Source: Portulaca oleracea
Taxonomy: Eukaryota; Streptophyta; Magnoliopsida; Caryophyllales; Portulacaceae
Assembly: GCA_029582165.1 (NCBI GenBank)
Contig: CM055886.1
Span: 21,038,169 to 21,102,168, forward strand
Length of the DNA: 64,000 nt
Direction of reading: 5' to 3'
In this document: piece by piece, positions 1-11,900 of the stretch
Position numbering within the stretch: position 1 is the first letter of the stretch
Layout: each line of letters opens with the position of its first letter
Position numbers and translations under genes: made by a program
The notes under the pieces: generated by a model
What the model saw: only the letters and a program-made list of their open reading frames with translations
Databases searched by the model: none
What the model was told of the DNA's origin: nothing

Positions 1-540
1 CTATCCAAAAACCCCACAAAAAGAGCCTTTTTATACCCTTTTATCATCCCTTTTTCTTATCATCTTTTACCATCCTTTCTATCATTATCTTGACACTTAG
101 AGGGGAGGCATCAAGGAGGATTCTTCAAGCATCTAAAGGCTAGGCAAGGCTTTCTCCAACGAGGTTACAATATAAGCTTTAAGTTGTTTTCTTTTTCCTT
201 GTAAATAATTGTGTATATTTGTATCTTCTTTATTTTGTATCATTCTTGTTGCATGATTCAATGAAGTAATTCTATAAAGTATTCATTCGTTTCCCTTCCA
301 AACTTTATCAAAAGCACATTTTAAACTTTTAGTGGAGTCTTTCCTTTTGTGAGAGGCCAACTCTTAAAGTTTACCTTTCGAGTTCGTAGCCTTACCCCCG
401 AATCCATTCTTGGGTTTCACCGGCGGAGTCTTTCTTTCTTTTCTTTTGGTTTTGTCTTTGCTTTTCCCTTAAAAAGTCGGGTGGCGACTCCTATTTCGAA
501 CCAAAACACATCGAGGATTGCCTAAACTGTGGTTTACACT
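1..540 (+). repeat. Possible gypsy-type LTR end and primer-binding site
   Basis: No gene is seen. The stretch is T-rich and ends in a block containing TGGCGACTCC (482-491). That string would pair with a tRNA 3' end and resembles the primer site of some plant Ty3/gypsy elements of the Tat/Ogre kind. An LTR body would then lie to the left and be cut by the window edge. I cannot see an LTR terminus or a target duplication, so this is a weak call based on one motif. Confidence 0.3.
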
Positions 541-2016
541 GTTTTACAATGTATTGATGCAACTTTAGGGCATTCTTCTTATATTTCTAAATAATATTTG
601 CATAAGTCACTCTCTTCCGAGCCTAACATTTAAATGAGCAAATTGGATTAAGTCTAGAAGAGTTTGGAGCAAGTGGATGTTCACTCTTAAAGGTTTAATT
701 CGATGACTCATAAAATGCATAAGTAAAGGGAAAGTGATTTTACAAAATATTATACATGAAATGTTTGATTAATTCCTTAAAGAGTTTTCAAAGGTTAAAC
801 CCCCAGCACAAACCACCGAATCACGCCCCAATCCAAACGTGGACATTCGGAAGCCCGAACGGCGAGGAAAAATGTCCACAGCAAGGTGAATTCTTACTAC
901 CCAAATCTCATTCTAAGTACATGCATTCACTAATTTCACAATTTAACACAATCCTAACTAAAATCCTAATTTTTTCTTCACTCAAGAGTTCACTTAAACT
1001 CTCTTTACTCCTACCTAATTAACATGCAAGCATCCTTGAATCTCATAATATTATTGAAAATAACATGCATCAACCAAATCCATGAATTAAACCTACTTCC
1101 ATAGTTTCTTACTTGATTCACATCAATCCAACCATTTTTACTCATCAATCACCAATAAAACCCTAAAACATCATACTCATACTTGATAATGTCTCAAAAG
1201 AACTAATTACAACCAACAATTCCATAATCTTTCACCAATCAATCCAAGAAAATTAATTTAAGAACTTAGGGTTTAAGATTTACCTTTGGAGAGAAGAGCA
1301 AAGAGGAAACAGAGGGAAGGATGGCTGAAAGAGCCGCAGCCAGCAACGACCAACGCCAGTGACTTGGTGCCGGCGGTCGACACCCGGCAGGAGGGGGAAG
1401 GCTGGCGAGGTCGAGCAGCGCCGGGCAGACAGACAGAGAGGAGAGGCGTGAAGGCAAACAAGAGCAACAATGGAGAGTGAGAGAGTGAGAGATTAAAAGG
1501 GTCTGAAGTTTGAAAATGAAATACAACGATATAATGAGGGAGTATATATTATAACTCCTCCTCCTCCTTATAAGAATGGTCCAAGTCCCTCAAAAAAAAA
1601 AAAATTGTTGGGCTGCCAATTAAAAGGGAGGTAATTAGGCCCAAACACTTATTACTTCCTCTCTTGTAACCCGATACCATTAATTTGGGTTCTCGAATAA
1701 AATTCTACGAGACTAAACTATGAGAAATTTTGCTAGTAGAACTTCTATGAGTACTCAATTCCCCAATAAAAATTAAATTCGAACCAAAATTTTCAGATAA
1801 AATATCTGAATACTATGGTTTACTAGAAAGGATCGGTAATACTATTTGAGAGACATCTATTAAAAATTACTGTGATGGAGAGTCGGTGGTCGTTATGCTG
1901 TTTAAGTCCTGCAAAACACACAGTTAGAAGAATTGAAATGCGCGACTTAGGTTAATTACTTAATTAATTATCTTAATTAAACGATATTAGGGTCCGGTTA
2001 ACACTGAGTTATTACA
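541..2016. repeat. Degenerate LTR related to the 47-50 kb solo LTR
   Basis: No host gene is supported. The end of this stretch (about 1898-2016) matches the end of the solo LTR at 47078-50062: both have a GTCCTGCAAAACACA block, then a GAATTGAAATGCGCGA block, then TTAATTA-rich sequence and a GGGTCNGGTTA-like block. Both also carry a short GC-rich island (here 1285-1480) after a run of AT-rich sequence ending in TTTACCT. The open frames over 1266-1526 on both strands fall in this island and have no recognisable domain. The left boundary and any target duplication were not found. Confidence 0.45.
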
Positions 2017-3593
2017 CTTATTCACAGATATGAAATTCCTCCTAATCCCAGGAATGTATCTGACATCCTCCAACTTCCAAAGACCACCATTAGTAGTCTT
2101 AATCATTGTTATTAAAATCTCAATCCGGATCAATGATTCTACAAGACTACACTCCAAAAACCCTTCATCGATCCAACTTTTATTAGGATCTTAAAATAGT
2201 TAGGATCTTACGATCATGGTTTAGCCTAAGTATTGTGTGTTAGAATCCCAATACAATTCCCAATACGATTCTACGATCCAATGATTCGGTCCACGATCCA
2301 ACGTGAATTTGATAATGTTTATGCACATTATCATCTTTATAATTTTTTCATAACAATATGAATTTTGTATTAAAGTTATCCATTGATATATAATTTAACA
2401 TATTGCTTCATTACAAGTGAATATTTGTAAAAATTTTAACATATATTATAGGACTTTTCAGATATTTTCCTATTTTATTAGAATCTTCCTCGATATGATT
2501 ATTTGATGTCGATCCTAACTACGTTCATCAATCTTAACTTGGATCCCAATTCTAACAATCTTGGTCTTAATTGCCATATCTATTTTTCCTGTTATCTCAT
2601 AATACTTGTCACCTACAGTGTAAACTTTGCTAAAATTTCCACTCTTGAAATTATGAAATAACTCCCTAATAGATGAAAAATGAAAGGATGCACCAGTAAC
2701 AACTATTCATGACTCTTCAGGACTAGACACATTCAAGATCAAGACTTCACTAAGGTCTTTGGCAGAGTTAATAGAGTCTTGATCATCCATGTTACCCTTT
2801 CCCTTCCTAGGCTTAAGGCAATCCCTTTTGATGTGACCCTTTTCACCACAACCATAACACACAACATTGTTCATGTTTCTAGACTTACTTTTACCCCTGA
2901 ATTTTGATCGCCCCGTGAAATTATTCGAATTCCTATTGTTTTTTCTACCCCTGACACTTAGAACACTTCCCTAAGTTTCATTGTTATGCTTCTTCTTACG
3001 AAGACTTTCACTAAGAAGTGTAGCCTTAACTTCATCATATTTCAAAGCACAAGTGCAAGCCCTTAGCACCACTAATAGCAGTTACAAGTGTTTCCTAAGG
3101 GCCAAGTAATGAAAAAACAATATACAAGCTTTAACCTCATCATCAAATTCCATCTTAACAAAAGCAAGTTACGCCCCTTAGTAATCTCAATAATATGATC
3201 AACCATATTACCATCATTGGCCATCCAAATTCTAGTTAATCTGCAAAACAAATATACCTTATTGATCACACAAGGTTTCTCATAATATCCTCTAACGCCT
3301 TCACCAATTCATTGTCATCTTTTTGTCCTTAATGTTGAATAGCACGTTCTTAGCCAGCATCATCATGATCTTCGACATTGCCTATCGATCGAGCAGATCA
3401 TAGTCTTCCTGACTTATCTTGTCTGCCTTTTTCTCCAGCAACAAAACATGTAGACCCTTCGAGTACAGCAGATTCTCAATCTGCAATCTCTAGAAAGCAA
3501 AGTCATTCTCGTTGAACTTATCAATCTCACACTTATCCTCCGACATTGTTTCAATGCAAGTTCTCTATCAACAACCTACGACCTCTAATACCA
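2017..3593 (-). pseudogene. Decayed Copia gag-protease remnant
   Basis: Read on the minus strand, this is the front part of a Ty1/Copia polyprotein. From high to low coordinates it shows gag-like sequence, a CX2CX4HX4C zinc knuckle (about 2820-2865, residues CYGCGEKGHIKRDC), then a protease active-site-like TGASFHF segment (about 2670-2700). The conserved VRYIPG motif lies at about 2035-2075. A primer site, TGGTATTAGAG on the minus strand, sits at 3583-3593 next to an LTR. Frameshifts and stops break the frame. A 460-bp insertion (2104-2563) interrupts it between codons for IKT and the TNGG segment. Integrase and reverse transcriptase are absent. Confidence 0.75.
2104..2563. mobile_element. 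460-bp insertion in the Copia remnant, GTCTTAAT duplication
   Basis: The 8-bp string GTCTTAAT occurs at 2096-2103 and again at 2564-2571, directly flanking this block. Removing the block restores continuous Copia-like coding on the minus strand, so it is a later insertion. The ends show a poor inverted match (ATTGTTA...). No coding capacity is seen. The 8-bp duplication fits a hAT or Mutator-like non-autonomous element, but the family is not identified. Confidence 0.6.
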
Positions 3594-4090
3594 GTTGATA
3601 GGATAGTAGAGCCCTCAAGCAAACCACAAACAATAACGATAAGGGCAGAAAAGAGATCAAAGAAGATACTAAAGATTTAATGTGGAAAACAAAACCCAAA
3701 GTGAGTCAAAAACCGCGTAATTGATGCACTAGTACGATGAGGACTACATGTGTTTGAAGAAATCTCTAATAATCAACTTTCCCTCAAAGGATTGAAAGAT
3801 TTCTCTCTCTAGTGTATCTTTTTTCTCAATTGTGATTATGATGTGTAATGCAATGAATGAATGACTCAATGAATATATACACTAGAGAAAACCTCTTCTC
3901 CAAGATACCACTTCTTCAAGAAACCCCATCTCCAAGGAAAATAGGCAGCTACTTGAAAATAAGGTCAAACCGAGCTTATTTTTAACTCGAATAATAATTG
4001 ATCTCCACACACATAAACACTAGTTGCTACTTTGGATCAAGCACAACTCATTTTCTATTGATTCCGGCACAGGCATTCCACCTAGGCTTG
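3594..4090 (-). repeat. 5' LTR of the decayed Copia element
   Basis: This lies immediately upstream (minus strand) of the primer site at 3583-3593. It resembles the solo LTR at 54540-55020 in layout: both contain, on the minus strand, a CAATTGAGA-like or CACACAATAGAGAGA-like block, then AAACACAT, TGCATCA and a GGTTTT(T) block. The outer (high-coordinate) boundary is a guess because no terminal TG with a matching duplication was found. No target duplication partner is expected, since the 3' half of the element is missing. Confidence 0.5.
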
Positions 4091-4195
4091 ATGGTTTCAT
4101 CCATGACAGTGTTAAAGCTCACACTAGGCAAAACAGAAAGGAGAGAAAACATTGTTGAAATGAATCATGTATGATTAGCAAAGTTGCACGTAAGG

Positions 4196-4687
4196 GAGTG
4201 CTTGGATAAAAATGCCCGTAACCTTTCTAATTTGGGAAAAAATGTCACTAAAGTTTTAAAACTATCAAAACTGTCATCTAACTTTCTATTATGATCAAAA
4301 ATACATTTCTAACCTTTAATTAACCTGTTATTGCAGCTAAACTCCCCAAAAGAAATAATAAAAGCCGAAATCTTAATTGAAAACATACACCCCCCCCCCC
4401 AATTTTAGGTGGATGAAAAAATTGAGGAGCAGATGGCCCTTTTTATGAACAAAAGACAGGTGATTCCATGTGGAAATTGGGTTTCTTTTTATTTTTAGGT
4501 TTTAATTAAGATTTTGGTTTTTTTTTAAATTTTTTGGGAAGTTTACTTGCAATAGCATGTTAATTATAGGTTATAAAGGTATTTTTGATCATAATGGAAA
4601 ACTAGATGACGATTTTGATAGTTTTAAAACTTCAGTGGCATTTTTGCCCAAATTGAAAAGTTTAAGGGCATTTTTATCCAAACACTC
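4196..4687. mobile_element. Foldback element, about 490 bp
   Basis: The two halves are long inverted repeats. The left arm begins GAGTGCTTGGATAAAAATGCC and the right arm ends with its complement, GGCATTTTTATCCAAACACTC. The arms run inward for about 170 bp with mismatches to a C-run at 4390-4400. CGTAAGG flanks both sides (just before 4196 and at 4690-4696), a possible degenerate 9-bp target duplication of Mutator type. No protein is encoded. Confidence 0.7.
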
Positions 4688-5640
4688 GCCGTAAGGCTAT
4701 ACTTTTGAGGATATATTTCGAATAAAAAATATCGTAAGACAAAGCTTGTTAAGCATCATAAGATCATCCATGATGATGCGCTGACTTCTAGGTATTTTCT
4801 GGAAGATGTTGACGACTGCTCTTAAGATAGTATCAATTGAAAAGCTCAGAGAACCATGGTGATTAGCAACGCTATAGGCATAGAGATCATTAGTGATCAA
4901 GAGGCGGCAAAGAGGTATATATTTTAAGAAGAAATTACAAAATTGAAGGCATGGAGGTCGGTAGGATCATACTTTAAAAATGCAACTATTTTAATAGGCT
5001 TTGACAGGAAGCGAATGTAGTGAAGGGTGCCTCTTGGGCAACGAGTAGACCCTATTCTTTGGTTTAGTTGGATATAACTCTTTTAACTTATCCTAACTAA
5101 TCCAAACCTAACACAATTTTCCAAAAAATCATTCACTTTAAAAACACAATTCCCCAAAAAGCATCATAACTTATCCTAACTTATTCCAACTTATCCTAAC
5201 CTATCCCAACTTATTCATCCAAACTTGAAAATAACCTTACAATGCTCTTGAGCAATGCTGATCTTTGTTATTTGTTTCTATTGACGTTTTGCTTATGTGT
5301 TGTCCACTATGTATATCTGAACTTTACTTTGCATAATTTAAAAGAAAAAAATAATATATCATATTGTTTGATATTTTCTTTTCTTTATGAACTGTAAGTA
5401 TCCCCTCGGTTTTTTTTATTTGTCGCTCTATTTGTTTATATCGGCAACTTTGATTGTTAATATTTTGATTTACACAATGATTCATCATACAAAATTGATA
5501 TCATTATATTTATATGAAAAAATACTATTAGATAAGTATTAAACTAAACTTTTTTTATTAAAATATTATATAAAAAATTATTAAATAAAAATAAATATTG
5601 AAAACCGTGAAATATAATTATTTGTGGAAGGAGGATAATT
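4688..5640. repeat. AT-rich intergenic DNA with a MITE-like piece
   Basis: No gene is seen. At about 5048-5235 there is a MITE-like segment with repeated TTATCC(T/C)AACTTAT units. It is related to the piece at 32507-32728, which shares GGATATAACTC and TTATTCAT blocks and has clearer ends. The rest, to the gene A promoter, is AT-rich sequence without recognisable features. Confidence 0.35.
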
Positions 5641-5739
5641 TAGACGAACATTTTCCCCAATGATTCTTCCCATAAAATCTTCCAAGTGGACAGCAAAAGG
5701 TCCTGTGTGGGGTCATGCTCCACTCAATCATTTTATGGC

Positions 5740-5749
5740 TATATATATA
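5740..5749 (+). promoter_or_regulatory. Candidate TATA box of CER1 gene A
   Basis: TATATATAA lies about 65 bp upstream of the start codon at 5811. The same GGCTATATATAT core lies about 90 bp upstream of the start of gene B (30836-30845, minus strand). That suggests the two paralogs inherited a shared core promoter. A short GAGAGAGAG tract (5791-5800) lies between this box and the ATG. Confidence 0.5.
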
Positions 5750-5810
5750 AGCTATCGGACATGTACTTATATAGTTGCAAACTGTTACAAGTGAGAGAGA
5801 GTCAAAAGTT

Positions 5811-5868
5811 ATGGCATCCACTCCTGGTATTCTTACTCACTGGCCATGGGAGCCTCTTGGCAACTTCA

Positions 5869-5957
<89 letters not shown>

Positions 5958-8900
5958 GCATTTAAACTACAAGGTTATAATTAAGATCACCAAGACGAGA
6001 GCATATCTATACTGTTACAGTTGGTGTCACCCAACATTGTTCTTTATTGGAAAAAATGAGTATACAAACAAGACATTGAAAGTAATATGTATACACATTG
6101 TTGATTTCTGGATCCGCGTCTCAAAATCATAAAAATAACAACAGGATGGTACTTCCAATACATCTCTCACAGAGTAGCATATACTACATACATTTGTAGT
6201 TTATACTTCATCATATCTATAAATGAACAACAACAATATTGATAGTAAACAACGTGATATCTGCAAGTAAAAAATTATACTATTTGAAGCACAAACTACA
6301 AAAACACATTTTTCATTTTTAAGCACGAGTATATAAGCATGATCGTGACTCGTAACTCATTGCTTACTTTGTTTTCTATCTATTGTTGTTGAATGGTTGA
6401 AGTATGTGGTAGTAGCACCTTTGGTAGTCCACAGCATATATTCGTTCTTCACGAAAGCGGAGGAGGACAGAGATTTCAGCAATCTTGCTATATTCCCATT
6501 AATGCTGTGGAGGATGCTTCACAATCAACTCTGGATAAGTCTCTCTCGTTATCGAACAGCCAAAGGCAAAAATCTCATCCTCGATCGAAGCCTTGAATTT
6601 GAACAAGTTGACAGGGAAAGGTCTTGGTATGTTTATTAATCATCTGCATAACCCTCCTCATTTCTGTGAATTATTGCTAGAATTGGTGTTAATAATCATA
6701 CTTTAACTTCCATGTACACAACTCAAAAGTAATCTTGATTTCGGCACAAAATTCAGTACAAAAGTTAGATAAAAAGTTGAATGTAATTAATTTTGATTGC
6801 ACTTGTTTGGAGCATATATATGTCCATATAAACATGGTACAAAAATCAACAACAATTACAAATTTACATCAATGTCTATGATACTCGTATATGCCATCTA
6901 CATTGGACAGTGACATGACACTCAACAATTTTCCAAATATATTTGACAAATTTATTGTGCCAAGTGTTATTATAACCAGAATCGACCTAATAAATTTAGA
7001 AATAAAACCCCAACCACATCATGCATCCCACAATTTCTACCATTTCAAAAATGCCTTAATTGAGGCCCATATTATCTTTCGACTTATTATTAATCAATGG
7101 TTATTATAAACAGCAGTAATTCTTATGTAAGACCGTCTTATTATAAATTTATTGTAAGACATGTAATTTTGTGGTGACTATTTATTAATAGATGGGTGAG
7201 TAATAATTTATTTGAACTGACTCAGATAAAAGTCACCCCATAATAAATTTATTAGTCATACTCGTGTCAAAAAGTCATTCTAATATTACTTATTAATCAT
7301 AATAAAATATTAAAAATGTCATCCTAAAAAGAATCTGTCTCACAATAAATTTACATGAAACGGTCTTACGCTAGAATTTGCCTATAAACAGAATCGAGCT
7401 AATAAATTTAGAACAATGATGATGAGAATGGTAGCTAGATATTTTGAGAGGAGGTACCGAGTAATATTTAATTGTAATTATTTTTGCTAGTTCCAACCGT
7501 ATACCAGCATTAATATCATCCCATACTTTTTGTCAAAATTGTTGGGGTTTAGGATAGAGTGACATTTATGACTTTTGTTCAAAGTCTTTCCGTGCTACGT
7601 TACGCCCTCCCTCTCACTTTTTTTTTTTTTTTTTGAGAAACTCCCTCTCACATTTTATATGTATATATGTACTTCAGTTTCCTTTGCCGAAAAAGAAAAT
7701 TAATAAAAATAAAAAAAGGAATCCATTACCCCCTCCCTCTCACATTGTACTCCATCATTTAATACTAGCTTCGTCCCATTACATTTGTCTATTTACTTAA
7801 TTTGACAAGATCAATGTATATTGGAATTGAGGTAAAAAGTTTATAATTTACTCAAAATACTCATACTTTAATTAAAGATAATAATTGTTGGAATTGTAAA
7901 AAATGAAAATGAATTTATTAATTAAAGGTAGAAAAATAATTACAAATATTGGAATTATAAATTGGACAAATATTTTGGGACAAAGAAATTAGATAAAAGG
8001 ACAAATATTTTGGGACAGAGTATTATGTGTCAAATTGACCAAATTTTTACACTTTTCTATTTATTATTTTAATATTTTTAATGACTGCTCTACCAATTTA
8101 ATTCTTAATAAATTTTATAATTAAAAGATAGAATTATAATTAGAGTTATTTTGTCCACTTGCTTTATTTTTGCCACAATATTTGACCACCTTGATTATCT
8201 AACTTCTAGATAATTTGATAGATATGAACGGAAATAGTATGTTGCTATGAATTACAAAAAACTAAATTTTAAAAACTTAATTAACTACTGCCTTGGTTTC
8301 TAAATATATGTTGCCATGAGAATTGTGGAGTTAACTTTTGGAAATTTTGACAGGGAATTTCACATTATATACAATGATCCACCATATGAAAATTAGTATC
8401 ATTATATTTAAAGTGTAAAATATTTTTCTAAAATACAATTTTGTAAATTTTTTGTAAAAATTTCAAAGTAAAGTAACAAATATTGTGGAAGCTACTCTGG
8501 AAAAAGTAACAAATATTGTGGAATAGAAGAAATATTAATTTCTAACATATATCATATTTTATCATACAAAACGGCCATTTTTTATTAGGTCATGAAACAA
8601 GTATTGTAAAATTCATAGTAAAAGATACAAAATTTTTATCTGTCTTTTACGATTTTAGTGTCAATCTTTAATCAATAAATTCTAATACAAAATTTTTATT
8701 AAAAAAAATATAATATTATACCTTTTTAATATATAGTATTTTCATTGCGAATCTAATGACATCAGTTTTATATGATGAATCATTATACAAATTAAGATAT
8801 TAACTGTCAAAGTTTTTAACACAATTTTCTAGACGACATATAAATAAAAATGTTAAGAGTACTTTCATACGATATAGGAATATAATATATATTTAATGAA

Positions 8901-11900
8901 AACATTAGTTAAAACATCATTTTGGAAACAGTAAAAAAAATCAAAAAGTAGCAAATAATTCTCAACATTTGTGTTGATCTAGGGAAATTAAAATAATCAA
9001 CTTAGCTAATCATCGAGTTTACTTGCTGATCCTCTCAATGAAGCTTAATAATGGGAAATGAATTGAACAGTGTCGGGTTTATGGCCCAAAATCTATTGAA
9101 GGAACGAGAGGGATGCCACCAACGTCACATAGGACGCTAGCAGCGCCCCTCAACGAAGACTGCAAGACGGAGATGCTACTAGCGTCTAAACGCACGCCAC
9201 CAGCGCTTTGTTCAAGTGAGGCGCTACTCAGGGGTCTAAGATGCTAGCAGGGGGTCATTGAACCCTAGTAGGGGGTCTTCCAGAGACCATCAAAAGCGAG
9301 ACGCGGCCAGCGTCTATCCGACGCTACCTCTTCCTAGGTTCTCGTCTGCGGCGGCTCTTCACTTTTATTTCTAGATTTTTGTAATATTTAACCTAGTTTC
9401 CTTTTTCCTTCATTCTACTATAAATATAGGTTGTTATCAACCTATAGACCTACGGCATACGAAAAACACACACACACAGAGCATTCTTCACCTCTACCCA
9501 TCTCTAGGTTGTGAGAGTCCTTTAGAGAGCTCGTTTGTCTTTAGTATATCCCGCTGTGCTATTAACCCCTTGTGATCTTGCCATCGATCCCCTTGCATTA
9601 TATAGCATGTGCTATTAACCCCTTGTGATATGGCCGTCGATCCCCTTGCGTTATATAGCACCTTGGGATCTCTCTTGTAATCTCTCCCCTTATACTAGTG
9701 GATTATTGCTCCGTTGCCGTCCGTGGTTTTTTCCCGATTTGGGTTTCCACGTAAATCGTGTGTCTTTATACTCTCTATCTTTTAATTACTGATCTTGTTA
9801 TATTACTTCCCAATTTATACATCCTGATTATTTTCTCTTCCGCTGCAAATACTAGGCCTATCTTATATTTTACCTCGATCCTAACAAATGGTATTAGAAC
9901 CTCACAAGGGTATCTGAACCAGATCTAACAAACAGATTTGTGGTGCATGGGAAACTTATATATTTTGTTTGGTTGGTATTTTGAACAGGGATGACCAGAT
10001 ACTGTTTAATGGCATCTTATTCTACTTCTTCAGCTGGGCGATAGAGGGTGCGAAGAATCTGCCCTTATGGAGAGCAGACGGCATGCTCCTCATGCTGTTG
10101 CTTCATGCTGGTCCGGTCGAGTTTTTATACTACTGGCTTCATCGAGCGTTGCACCATCACTTCCTCTACTCTCGCTACCACTCTCATCATCATTCCTCCA
10201 TTGTCACCGAGCCCATCACTTGTACGTAAATCCATCTAATGAATTTAACGAGTGTTTTGCATTTTGGATCCCGAAGTGTAGGGTAATTTATTTTTCTGGA
10301 TCTTTGGTTTTCACTGTTAGTTTTTTGCACCTTAAGGTTTGTGGATTGAATAAAAAAGGACCTTAAAGTTTGTGGATCGAAAAAAAAAGTCCATGTCCCG
10401 TAATCTTTTTCTTCCTACGTTTGAATTTTTTTTTTCCCGATTTGCATCAAACTTTAGGACTAAGGTTAAAACTGATATTGAAGCTATAATACATATCTCT
10501 TGTTAGGGGTCTAAGTAGTTTCGACATAAATAAGAGATGCGTACGTACTTCAATATCAGCTTTGACCTTAGTCATGAAGTTTGGAGCAAATCGGGAAAAA
10601 AAAATTCAAATATGGGAAGAAAAAGAAAAACGGTCCACAAACTTTTTTTAGCCAACAAAATTAAGGTCCTTTTTTATTTATCTCATAAACTTTAGGGTCT
10701 AAAAAATTAACAATGAAAACTAAGGATTCGGAAAATAAATTAACCTATACTTAGGGTTCCAAAATGCAAAATACACTGAATTTAACTCCTACGCACTTTT
10801 ACTAGTAGTATATATGAGTTTTCGACCTAGCTAGACATCCCGCTAGACATCTCATAAGTATCTTATTTTGGTATAAAATCTATAAATTTTTATATAAATT
10901 TTGAAAAAACGGTTTTGCTAAATGTCGCCCTAGGGGCGATGGATAAGGAGTATCTGAATTTGTTTTATATCTTATTTTTGGTGTGAATCTAAATTGATTT
11001 TATATCATAATATCTATTATATAATACTTTCCTATTAGAAAAATAAAATCATGTCTAATTAATTATTTTTAATTGTACTTCTTGTTATTACTTAAATTTG
11101 ATAGGGATAAGATTTTATTTTTCAAAGAATTTGATCCCCTCATGAAAATTTTAATTCCCTAATATCTTGGTTGAATCGCTCTATTAATAATTAGTATATT
11201 GGAATGAGAATACTCAAAGTTTATAAACTACACCTCACACATTCTTGTAATCTTATTTTCTATCAACCCGGCTTCTCAAAATACATTTTGAGTCAATAAT
11301 TATGCTCCATTATCAAAAGTATTGAAGCTATTGTTCTCCATTATTTAGCTCATAGTTGAGCGTCAATGCAGGAGATTTAGTTGAAAATCTTCCTTAAGTA
11401 AATGGACATTGGGGGTTGAATAACAAGTAGCCAATAAATCAAAATCAATATATGTACTCCCTCTGTTCCATATTAATTGTCGTCTTTGGAAATTGTGCTG
11501 TAAAATTTTAAAAAAATTGACCATAAATTTCTCAATATATATATAAAATGAGTTGCTATATAAAATTATTACCATTAGATTCGTAACGAAAAATACTATC
11601 ATAAAATTTAATATTGCAATTGTTAATGATATATTATATGAGAAATCATCAATCAAAGAGTGATATTAGAGACCATAAAAGTTAAAATTATGACAATTAA
11701 TATGAAACGGATGGAGTAATTAATTAGGATTTTATTCAGCTTCCTAATGAATTTCGGACTCATACCTCAGAATCAATATGATCAATTTTCCGACAAACAT
11801 TAATGGAATGATGAGAACATTAAGAAGTGATTTTGGTTATTCAACAATATTGAACAACATTATATTTGAGATTTCGTTTTAGATAGTTGCATATCAAAAG

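Noticed and set aside
5686..6132. Ser/Leu-repeat open frames across 5686-6132
   Set aside because: They read through the CT microsatellite of CER1 intron 1; only the first 60 nt from 5811 are coding.
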